Below are positions 53,918 through 61,419 of a DNA stretch of 64,000 nt, piece after piece (within the stretch, counting starts at the first letter, position 1; each line of letters begins with the position of its first letter). The stretch spans positions 1-64,000 of the forward strand of contig JAHIRD010000006.1 of assembly GCA_018818835.1 (NCBI GenBank). The letters run 5' to 3'. The notes under the pieces are model-generated. The model saw only the letters and a list, made by a program, of their open reading frames with translations, made no database searches and had not been told where the DNA came from. The stretch is from Pseudomonadota bacterium (GTDB lineage: Bacteria > Desulfobacterota > Desulfobacteria > Desulfobacterales > Desulfolunaceae). Both the position numbers and the translations under genes were made by a program.

Positions 53918-54727
53918 TCAAAGACCTTTTTCAAGCCTTCTTTTGGAAAATATGTCATCGGCAAGGTTCTGATTGAATGCAACCTGGCTGATGGTGATGT
54001 CTGTTTTGTGAACAACGTCATCACCGCGTTTTTTGATTACCTTGATGCTCAGGCTGACCCATATCCCTTCAATTTTCTGAAGATCATCAAAATCAATTAG
54101 CTTGATATAATCTCCTTCGGTTGTCCAGGCTTTAATCCGGGTGACCATATAATTGTCCTGCCTGATAGCATAAATGGATTTTTTGTACCCTGTTTCATCC
54201 ATGACTTTTTCGGAACGGGGCGTGGATTCAATCAACCAACACTGGGCTCCTTTAAGATCAAGTTCCTTGAGGAGTTTGAAATCGTAGTCCGGCAACTCAC
54301 GGGAACTCATATCCGAATAGTTCATGTCCGAACCCATGAAACTTCCATTCTTGTCATTGGATGCAATGCGCTTGGATTTTCCCAGGGCTGGCAGGTAAAG
54401 GAACTGGTCGTCATCTTTTGTGGGGTCATCATAATCAAGGGTGAGAAATCCTGTGTTTTTGATACTGGGCGGATCCACGATGAACATGATGGTATGGGTG
54501 TCCTTGCCATGGTCCTTGGAAAAAATTTTGAAATATTTTTTTCTCTCATCGTTGTTCTTATCGATGAGGACCATAAGCATGTCATTGGTGCGATTGTCGC
54601 CATTATCCCTGTCGTCGACCTTCTGCATGATCTCACGGGCTTTGGGATCATCGGCAAAAGAGAAGGCAGGGGTAATCAGGGTCATGGTGATCATGAGGAT
54701 GAAAAGGGTGGCCAGATGTTTTTGCAT
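53918..54727 (-). CDS. outer-membrane lipoprotein-sorting (LolA-like) protein
   Basis: 269 aa with signal peptide (LATLFILMITMTLITPAFSFA). The mature protein follows the LolA-like group often encoded with RND exporters: DPKAREIMQKVDDRDNGDN, IMFIVDPPSIKNTGFL, FLYLPALGKSKRI, DYDFKLLKEL. No RND gene is adjacent. TTGGAGACC lies upstream of the ATG. It has its own promoter and stands downstream of the GEMM riboswitch-terminator unit. Confidence 0.85.
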   Translation of the reverse strand: MQKHLATLFILMITMTLITPAFSFADDPKAREIMQKVDDRDNGDNRTNDMLMVLIDKNNDERKKYFKIFSKDHGKDTHTIMFIVDPPSIKNTGFLTLDYDDPTKDDDQFLYLPALGKSKRIASNDKNGSFMGSDMNYSDMSSRELPDYDFKLLKELDLKGAQCWLIESTPRSEKVMDETGYKKSIYAIRQDNYMVTRIKAWTTEGDYIKLIDFDDLQKIEGIWVSLSIKVIKKRGDDVVHKTDITISQVAFNQNLADDIFSKRRLEKGL

Positions 54728-54847
54728 ACAAGGTCTCCAATGTGAATGTGTTGCCGGTCCAAAGATCTGTCTGATAGCTTTTTTTTATTGATGCCAAGGG
54801 TGTTTCGGGTTCGTGTCTGTTTGAACCAGATGTTAAACTCTTGGGTA

Positions 54848-54876
54848 GAATTATGGTGGATGGGGGAAAATGTCAA
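54848..54876 (-). promoter_or_regulatory. sigma-70-type promoter of the LolA-like gene
   Basis: On the minus strand, TTGACA (54876-54871), a 17-base spacer, and TAATTC (54853-54848), leaving a leader of about 115 nt. It lies downstream of the riboswitch terminator, so the gene may be transcribed independently of the riboswitch. Confidence 0.55.
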
Positions 54877-54967
54877 GTTCAACCTGGGTTTAGGGAATCT
54901 ATGAGGAGTTAATTTTGTGTTTGAAAATGTCTGTGTACAGCCTTAATAAAGATTTTATGTATTCATC

Positions 54968-55004
54968 AAAAAAAACCGGGTTCCCAAGGGGGATGGGAAC
55001 CCGG
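54968..55004 (-). terminator. intrinsic terminator of the GEMM riboswitch unit
   Basis: On the minus strand CCGGGTTCCC, a nine-base loop, and GGGAACCCGG form a perfect 10-bp stem. Eight U follow (54975-54968). It begins eight bases after the last P1 base of the aptamer, so aptamer folding could affect it. Confidence 0.92.
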
Positions 55005-55012
55005 ATAATCGG

Positions 55013-55245
55013 CAAGCTAAGGCAGCCCTGCTACCATGTCTCTATACACTTTCCAGGATTTACAAACTATTCTTTCGAGATCATTATTTTTTTTACGTTG
55101 ATGTTAGATGAATCTGCCTTGTTTATTAACAAAACGATTCGTTTAAAATCGATCTCTACTTAAATTAAACCCGAACGTTAATGTTATAAAGGGTTAGGCC
55201 AGTGGCTTTGCGTCCCACTCTTTCGGGTGGTTTGCTTTTAGCTTG
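55013..55245 (-). ncRNA. GEMM-I cyclic-dinucleotide riboswitch with large P3 insertion, GEMM-Ib-like (A20)
   Basis: Read on the minus strand. P1 5' strand CAAGCTAA (55245-55238), then AAGCAAACC. The P2 hairpin is closed by CCAC..GTGG with a CGAAAG tetraloop, followed by GGGACGCAAAGCC (A47 kept) and ACTGGCCTAA. After about 145 inserted bases come GAGACATGG, TAGCAGGGCTGCC (C92 kept) and the P1 3' strand TTAGCTTG (55020-55013), a perfect 8-bp match. P3 can form as CCA-c-TG with CATGG. Standard aptamers are about 85-90 nt; this spans 233. The base before GCAAACC, position 20 in Vc2 numbering, is A. A20 is the mark of GEMM-Ib riboswitches selective for 3',3'-cGAMP in Geobacter. Promoter and terminator abut it. 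Confidence 0.85.
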
Positions 55246-55250
55246 ATTCC

Positions 55251-55279
55251 ATTATAATGGGCTTCTTTGGGGAAATCAA
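55251..55279 (-). promoter_or_regulatory. sigma-70 promoter of the GEMM riboswitch
   Basis: On the minus strand TTGATT (55279-55274), a 17-base spacer and a perfect TATAAT (55256-55251). Transcription would start six to eight bases further on, right at the P1 stem of the aptamer. It is located after the GT2 stop codon, so the riboswitch has its own transcript. Confidence 0.8.
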
Positions 55280-55347
55280 GAGAAATTGTCAATAAAACTT
55301 TGTTCTTTTTAAGGGACAAAGTCTCGAAGGGGTATCGTGATTTAAGG

Positions 55348-56082
55348 TTATGTATTTGCACGAAAATATAAAGATAATCCGGGAATGAGCCGTTTGGTGA
55401 CACAGAGGCTGAACAGATGCGAAAACTTATAGAGTCCTTCATGGGTGAGATTGAAACGGCTTTTTCGCAAATCATGGCAGCCCACAGGAATCTCCATAAT
55501 ACGTTTTTCATCGTGATAGGCACTGAAAAGAATCAGAACCACATAAAAGGTATGGCTGTCCAAAAAAGGGAGATAGGGGAGAATGGCCGATTTTCGGTAA
55601 GCTTTGGCTGCAATGGAATAGTCACTGTATGAAATCCCCAGCAGAACTTCTGCAGAGTAGATAAAGATTCGGCTGGCGGCTTTCCGGAGGAGTGATCGCT
55701 TCTGGTTCCCGTTTTTCTTTGACCCCACCACCACATGGACACGGGACAGGAGATGATAGGCTGTTTCAATAAATGAAAGGTCAATGGAAAGATCCATATC
55801 CACCGTGATGATACGGTCGAAACTGGCGATTTTTACACCCAGAGCAAAGGCACGGCCAACGCCTTTCCGGGGAAGGTGGAAAAATCGGACATAAGGTCGT
55901 TTTTTTTCAAGTGATTCAAGGATAGCGCACGTACGGTCCGTTGATCCGTTGCTTCCGATGATGATTTCAAAGGGAAGACCCAGGGTTTCAAGGTGGGTTG
56001 CCAGGATTTGGATATGGCTTTCTATAAGGGATTCTTCATTGAAAACCGGAATAAAGATAGATAAGCCGGGTATCTGGGTCAT
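55348..56082 (-). CDS. GT2-family glycosyltransferase
   Basis: 244 aa from ATG 56082 (overlaps the upstream gene by four bases, ATGA). GT-A fold: GLSIFIPVFNEESLIESHI, IIIGSNGSTDRT, GVGRAFALGVKIA, and the metal-binding DMDLSID. It resembles polyprenyl-phosphate sugar transferases. With the upstream multi-membrane protein it probably supplies a lipid-linked sugar for a cell-surface glycan. Confidence 0.88.
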   Translation of the reverse strand: MTQIPGLSIFIPVFNEESLIESHIQILATHLETLGLPFEIIIGSNGSTDRTCAILESLEKKRPYVRFFHLPRKGVGRAFALGVKIASFDRIITVDMDLSIDLSFIETAYHLLSRVHVVVGSKKNGNQKRSLLRKAASRIFIYSAEVLLGISYSDYSIAAKAYRKSAILPYLPFLDSHTFYVVLILFSAYHDEKRIMEIPVGCHDLRKSRFNLTHEGLYKFSHLFSLCVTKRLIPGLSLYFRANT

Positions 56083-58685
56083 GGTTGTCTGCTTTCGTGT
56101 AAACGGGCCAGGGCTTCCGGAGCCCAAGGGCTCTGAAAATAATCCCGGGCAAGTTGTCTGAAATACGTCATGGCCATGGTTTCATCTCCGGATTTTTGAC
56201 AGCATAATCCCATGTGGAAGAGGGCTTCGGCAGATCGTCTGCTTTCTGGGTAGTCCAGGACAAGGTCTTTAAAAACTCTGAGACTTTGATCCCATTCCCC
56301 GACATTAAAATAACACAAGGCAAGATGAAAGCACGCGTCATCGGAAATCATGGTTTCAGGATACCGTGTGACCACATCCTTAAACATGGATTTTGCCTGG
56401 GTATAATCCTTTTCGGAAAAAAGTTTCAGGGCTTTGATGTACTGGGGAACAGGATAGGACGGCGGCAGAAAAAAAAGAGCCGTAAGTAGCATAACAAGAC
56501 TTGATGACCCCACGACCAGAACGCAAATCCAGCCGGGGGCTTGGGCCGAATCAGGCCTCAAGAGGTCAGTTTTTCGTCCTGCTGTGAAAAATAAAAGGAT
56601 GGGTATCAGGCAAAGGCTCAGGATGGAGACGATCAGGCCCGTATGCTCAATCATGGAGGCTTCATAATAAAGACGAACCGTGGATGATGTGGGATAAACC
56701 AGCATGAAGCCGGGTGATGCCAGGTAGATTTTATCCGCGCCTCTAACGTGCCAGTTGGGATGATAAGACACCTTGACAAGTAAGGGCTGGCCAGGGGTGG
56801 CCTGATCAATAAGGATCTCATCCTGGGATAAGCGGGCCGAGATTTTTTTCAGTGCCTTGTCCAGGGCAATGGGCCGGAGATGCTCGATTTTGGTAGGGTC
56901 AATGGGTGTCATACGCTCCAGATCTATGGGATCAGGATGGGTGGTATACACCAGGGGAATGGACAGGTTGCCTTTTCTGAACCAGGTGAAGAACAGACGT
57001 CTGAAATCTCCTTGGACCAAAAGGGCAGGTTTGAATGGCAGAGCCTCCACATACCCGCTCCCTATATCCGCAAGATCGAACACCATAAAGGGGCCGGATT
57101 GATATCCAAGGGTATAGGCTGGGTTTTCAAGGGCTGCCTTCTGGGTTCCGGGCTCTGTCAGTATAATCTGTCCCACATGAAAAAGGCGAAGATGTTGAAT
57201 CGCACGATTGAGATCCAGGCCAGGGTAGACATAATCCGCAAAGGGCGTGGAGGGATGGGCCGATATTTCCGCCTGGATGTAATAAATATAGGGAGACAGA
57301 AGGCTTGCCTGGATGTATAGGCCTTCTAAGGTGCTTCTGCCGCTGAAGAAGGGCAAGGACTCAAAGGCCCTTATACTGCCTGCCTTTTCATAGAGGGGGC
57401 TGTGCTCATAGACGACCCTTGGATCGTTCTCAGAGCCCTTCAGATAGCTTGTTACAGCAAGAAAATCTCCATAAAGGGGCATGTTCTCGAACCCTTTGAA
57501 ATTGTGCATGGACCAGTCCCTGATATGCACTTCCCGGCTATGAATCCAGGCAAAGGTCGAGAACAGAAAAAAGACCATAAAACAGGCCGATGACGTTTTT
57601 TCCCATGGCAGATGTTTGAACACAAAGGCCCCGGAAATGATCAGGAAAAATTGAAAAAAAGGCAGGAAACGCACATCCACAAGATTAAAACGGTAGCCCA
57701 GGGCATAGAGCAAAAGACCCGTTAGGGCCAGATAAGCAACAAAAAAGGGGGCGGCATCCAAGGGTTTTTGCCTGTCCCCAGGGCTGAGACGTCGGATAAA
57801 AATGGATATGACCGGGGCGGCAAGGGACAAAAGCATAAAGGGCCGGATCAGGACTGGGAAAACCTGGTCCAGGACCTGGTTCAGGTCCGAAAAAATCCAG
57901 ATAAATCCGAATTTTGTGGTCAAGGGCATGTGTGCCATAAGGGGAAAGAGCCAGAAGGCCATGAGGCCTATGGCCAAACCGTGGATCAGGATCAGATCAA
58001 TGAGGTGTCTGATGAACCGTCCGGGTGTAAGCAAAAAGTACAGGGATCCGAATCCTGCAAAAAGAAGGGCGTAGCCATGGCTGAACCCCGTGAGGCATAA
58101 AAGCAGGGCGCATGATACATAACGGGGTTTTTCATGGAAATGATTGTACAAGACGCCAAGAAACAGGACAGCCAGGGAAAAGCCCAGGGCATAACAAAAG
58201 GTGCCGGAAAGGGTGGACAGGATATTGCCGCCCCAGATGGACTGGCCTTCCATGAAAAGAAACGCAAGGCTTGAAATTGCTCCGGCCAGGCAGACCGCCT
58301 TGGTTTGTTTCAGTTGATGGAAAAAGAACCATGTGGCCCATGGCAGGGTGAGAACGCCTATAATCGTAACCAGCTTGAATGCGATGGTCAGAGGTAGGAA
58401 CCATGAGAGTCCTGCCATGATAAGGAAGGGCAGGAAAAAATAATTTTGAAGCATGGAAAAACCACCCAGATTTCCCATGCACCATCCGGTCAGGTTTCCT
58501 TTGGGCAGAAGCTGGTGTTTGAGATACCATGCCGTGAAAACATGGGATGCCGTGTCTCCTCCGGTTTCGGTGCTGTTCAAAAATACAAGGGAGGGGGTGA
58601 GAAAATAAAGAGTGAACCCGGATATCATGACGAGAACGATGCAATCAAAAAGGCGGTTGGTCCATGTGGCTGGGGTCGTGGCCAT
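56079..58685 (-). CDS. large membrane protein, GT-C/PTPS-related type, with C-terminal TPRs
   Basis: 868 aa. At least ten membrane helices span residues 15-400. The first extracytoplasmic loop has NSTETGGDTASHVFTAWYLKH, an acidic motif like the catalytic loop of GT-C enzymes. A large soluble domain (about 400-690) is followed by two more helices and three TPR-like repeats (ALKLFSEKDYTQAKSMFKDVV; ALCYFNVGEWDQSLRVFKDLV). It resembles the 6-pyruvoyl-tetrahydropterin-synthase-related membrane family, whose role may be glycan transfer. Coupled to the GT2 gene. Confidence 0.78.
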   Translation of the reverse strand: MATTPATWTNRLFDCIVLVMISGFTLYFLTPSLVFLNSTETGGDTASHVFTAWYLKHQLLPKGNLTGWCMGNLGGFSMLQNYFFLPFLIMAGLSWFLPLTIAFKLVTIIGVLTLPWATWFFFHQLKQTKAVCLAGAISSLAFLFMEGQSIWGGNILSTLSGTFCYALGFSLAVLFLGVLYNHFHEKPRYVSCALLLCLTGFSHGYALLFAGFGSLYFLLTPGRFIRHLIDLILIHGLAIGLMAFWLFPLMAHMPLTTKFGFIWIFSDLNQVLDQVFPVLIRPFMLLSLAAPVISIFIRRLSPGDRQKPLDAAPFFVAYLALTGLLLYALGYRFNLVDVRFLPFFQFFLIISGAFVFKHLPWEKTSSACFMVFFLFSTFAWIHSREVHIRDWSMHNFKGFENMPLYGDFLAVTSYLKGSENDPRVVYEHSPLYEKAGSIRAFESLPFFSGRSTLEGLYIQASLLSPYIYYIQAEISAHPSTPFADYVYPGLDLNRAIQHLRLFHVGQIILTEPGTQKAALENPAYTLGYQSGPFMVFDLADIGSGYVEALPFKPALLVQGDFRRLFFTWFRKGNLSIPLVYTTHPDPIDLERMTPIDPTKIEHLRPIALDKALKKISARLSQDEILIDQATPGQPLLVKVSYHPNWHVRGADKIYLASPGFMLVYPTSSTVRLYYEASMIEHTGLIVSILSLCLIPILLFFTAGRKTDLLRPDSAQAPGWICVLVVGSSSLVMLLTALFFLPPSYPVPQYIKALKLFSEKDYTQAKSMFKDVVTRYPETMISDDACFHLALCYFNVGEWDQSLRVFKDLVLDYPESRRSAEALFHMGLCCQKSGDETMAMTYFRQLARDYFQSPWAPEALARLHESRQP

Positions 58686-58901
58686 GGAGAATATGAAATC
58701 CTAACTTGAAATTTTAATCTGCAGCTGATATTATTCTAAAAAAAATGACTCATCAGTTATCCAATCCCTTATTATTCCATTGTTACACATGATTTTCAAT
58801 TGATTTCCCAGGATGTCCTGACCCAAGGGCACATTCGGCAAACAAATAACGCAGCCGAAATCATAGCCAGGGGATATTCCCAAACAGTATGGGGGCGCAT
58901 T

Positions 58902-60446
58902 GTGAACACAAAGATCATATCTGAGATGGCGGCAACGTATTTCTTGGTGAGCATGATGGTTGCGTTGGCCTTGCCTGTCCAGGCTGAACAGGGCGGTCTG
59001 GGTATGAATTATTTTGTGGATGGCCTTGAGGCCTATGACAATGGGGATTATGATACGGCCTTGAACGCCTTTGGTCAGGCCATTGAAATGGACGGTGGGA
59101 ATCTTCAGTTTCAGTATTATTCGGCCCTGGCTTACAGCAAAATGGGAAAAGAAAAAGAGGCCGGTTCAATTTTTTCCGCCATTGTGGCCAGGGAACCCCA
59201 GGCCTACAACCATGTGTTTTTTGATCTTGCAGGGATCTATATCCGCCAGAAAGACTATGACAGGGCCAGAAAAACACTCGACGATGCAGAACGGGCAGTC
59301 CCTGACAATCCGAGGGCCTCTATGGAAAAAGGATATCTGGCAAGGGCCATGAAGGATTTCAAAGGGGCCGAGGTGAATTTCAAACGGGCCATGGAACTGA
59401 ATTCACAGCTGGCCCAGGTTGTGTACTATGAGATGGGGTTGATCCACCTTGAAATCAGGCAGTTCGATTCGGCAAAGGACATGTTTCGGAAGGCTGTGGC
59501 CCTTGGGCCGGATTCGGACATAGCACGTGCGGCAAAGCAAGCCCTTGAAAACATCGGAGGTATGAAACGGTCAGCCAAACCCTGGCATCTTGTTTCGTCA
59601 CTGGGTTGGGCCTATGACAGCAATATCCCCAACGATCCCTTGGATCTTCCGGGAATTTCAACCACACCGGCCACGGACCTGGGAGACCAATACCAGACTT
59701 TTGCGCTGAACGGGTATTATCGTATCGCATTTAAAAACGCCATGACACTGGATACAGGATACCTTTTCTCCTATCTGAATTACAGTGACCCGGACAATGA
59801 GTCATCCATGGGAAATAGTCCCTATGTCCGGTTGAGTTACTCGAAGAAAAATTGGACTGGGGATCTCAGATACAGTTATGGGTATTATTCCGCTGACGGT
59901 CATAGTAAGCAGATGCAGCATGCCCTGGCTCCCACGATTGTTTTTTTTGAGCCCTGGGACATGCAGACTGTTTGTGGTCTGGTCTATCAAGACAAGGACT
60001 ATCTGGATGACGGACTGACCCCCGATGCCACCCACCTGGCCCTTAAAATCAAACAAGGATTCAAAATTCCTGGTAAAGCCATCACCCCCATGATCGGCGT
60101 CACCTTTGGAGATGAAAATGCCGATACCGACGCCTCGTCATACCGTTATTTCGAAACCATGGCAGGGGTCTCCCTGGCTTTGCCCTATGGAATCGGTGGG
60201 GATTTTTCCTTTACCGATATCCGTTCAACCTATGATGTGACCTATGGGTCCAGTAAAAGAAAAGACACGGGTTATATGATTTCAGCCCTGTTTTCAAAGA
60301 AGGTGGTGGATGCTGTGACAGCCCGTTTATTTTATCTTTACGTGAAAAACGATTCCAATGTGATGACCTCGTCAATGGCCCCGGATTATGATCCTTATGA
60401 GTATGAAAAGCATATTGTGCAGATCCAGATGGAGGTGACCCTGTGA
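58902..60446 (+). CDS. TPR plus outer-membrane beta-barrel protein, Slam-like
   Basis: 514 aa from GTG 58902 (GGGGG six bases upstream), which gives a signal peptide MNTKIISEMAATYFLVSMMVALALPVQA; ATG 58926 is the alternative. TPRs cover about 35-220 (YDTALNAFGQAIEMDGGNLQFQYYSALAYSKMG). From about 225 to the end, alternating strands ending in aromatic residues form a barrel (LVSSLGWAYDSNIPNDP, YQTFALNGYYRIAF, final IVQIQMEVTL). TPR plus C-terminal barrel is the layout of Slam, which moves lipoproteins or secreted proteins across the outer membrane. It overlaps the FecR gene. Confidence 0.8.
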   Translation: MNTKIISEMAATYFLVSMMVALALPVQAEQGGLGMNYFVDGLEAYDNGDYDTALNAFGQAIEMDGGNLQFQYYSALAYSKMGKEKEAGSIFSAIVAREPQAYNHVFFDLAGIYIRQKDYDRARKTLDDAERAVPDNPRASMEKGYLARAMKDFKGAEVNFKRAMELNSQLAQVVYYEMGLIHLEIRQFDSAKDMFRKAVALGPDSDIARAAKQALENIGGMKRSAKPWHLVSSLGWAYDSNIPNDPLDLPGISTTPATDLGDQYQTFALNGYYRIAFKNAMTLDTGYLFSYLNYSDPDNESSMGNSPYVRLSYSKKNWTGDLRYSYGYYSADGHSKQMQHALAPTIVFFEPWDMQTVCGLVYQDKDYLDDGLTPDATHLALKIKQGFKIPGKAITPMIGVTFGDENADTDASSYRYFETMAGVSLALPYGIGGDFSFTDIRSTYDVTYGSSKRKDTGYMISALFSKKVVDAVTARLFYLYVKNDSNVMTSSMAPDYDPYEYEKHIVQIQMEVTL

Positions 60447-61366
60447 TGAGATCACGGACAGTTATAATTGGAATTAGTCATATGGCAATGATGGTGGCTT
60501 TTGTTTTGATGCTTAGTCTTGCCCTGATACAAACGGCCGAAGCAGTCGTGGTGATTGGAAAGATTACCCGCATCAAAGGTGAGGTTGATGTGCTTCGCGA
60601 GGGCTTGCCCCGGGTGATTAAAGGGGTGATGGGAATGGATCTGTTCCCGAACGATCGAATCACCACAAAGGCCAAGGCCTATTTGCGTTTTCAGATGGCT
60701 GACGGCAGCATTATGACCCTGGGTGAAAAGGGGGAATTGCGCCTTGATGAATTTACATACAAGCCCAAGGAAGAAAAGCGGGTGGCTTATTTCAGCCTGG
60801 TTATCGGAAAAATCAGGGTCTTTGCCAATGAGATGCTCAAATTCAGGGATAACCGGTTTAATATAAAGACACCCACGGCCGTGGCCGGGGTTCGGGGGAC
60901 TGTCTTTGTGGTCTGGGTTGAATCGCCCACCGTCACCCAGGTGGCCTGCCTGGACCGGGCCGTTGATGTGACCAGTGTTCTTTATCCCAAAGAGCCGGTT
61001 GTCTTGACCAAAAATATCGTTACCCGTGTTACCGGAAAAAATAAGCCCAGCCCTCCGGAACTGATGACCGTGGATCAGTTCAAGGCCTTTCAGCAGGGTT
61101 TTGGGGAAGATATTCGTCCGGGTAAAGAGGAAACAAATCAAGGTCCCGGTAAGGACGGCCCCGGGTCTGCAGATCGGTCCGTGCCCAGGGCAACATTGGC
61201 ACAGCCTGATGTTTCAAGGGTGGTGGCGGATTCAAGCACAACGACCACCGTACCTACCACCACCACAACAAGTACAACGACAACAACAAGTACCACCACC
61301 ACGAGTACAACGACGACGACCACCCTACCTGCCATGCTGCCTGATCCGCCGGGTCTGCCCCAATGA
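60443..61366 (+). CDS. secreted FecR-domain protein with Thr-rich tail
   Basis: 307 aa from GTG 60443 or ATG 60446 (GGAGG upstream; both overlap the previous gene). A signal peptide precedes VVVIGKITRIKGEVDVLREG. The FecR domain has DRITTKAKAYLRFQMADGSIMTLGEKGELRL and NIKTPTAVAGVRGTVFVV. Residues about 265-297 are nearly pure Thr with Ser spacers, coded by mixed ACN codons, then a Pro-rich end. FecR domains with this motif occur in surface and secreted proteins. It is a likely cargo or partner of the Slam-like protein. Confidence 0.87.
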   Translation: MMRSRTVIIGISHMAMMVAFVLMLSLALIQTAEAVVVIGKITRIKGEVDVLREGLPRVIKGVMGMDLFPNDRITTKAKAYLRFQMADGSIMTLGEKGELRLDEFTYKPKEEKRVAYFSLVIGKIRVFANEMLKFRDNRFNIKTPTAVAGVRGTVFVVWVESPTVTQVACLDRAVDVTSVLYPKEPVVLTKNIVTRVTGKNKPSPPELMTVDQFKAFQQGFGEDIRPGKEETNQGPGKDGPGSADRSVPRATLAQPDVSRVVADSSTTTTVPTTTTTSTTTTTSTTTTSTTTTTTLPAMLPDPPGLPQ

Positions 61367-61419
61367 TAAACGTATCCATGGGTGATGGCGAACCAAGGAT
61401 GATCATCAGGAGATGCCCC

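Noticed and set aside
53783-54100. Plus-strand frame translating as a Gly-Pro-rich, collagen-like run (GPIGLMSPIRPMGPISP)
   Set aside because: The run is a by-product of the 9-bp repeat tract, because nine is a multiple of three. The rest is antisense to the LolA-like gene.
55013-55105. A second, degenerate GEMM aptamer in the 3' part of the riboswitch region
   Set aside because: The 3' block (GGTAGC..GCTGCC) is better explained as the 3' half of one aptamer: its P1 strand pairs perfectly with CAAGCTAA at 55245-55238, and no good GCAAACC or P2 stem lies next to it.
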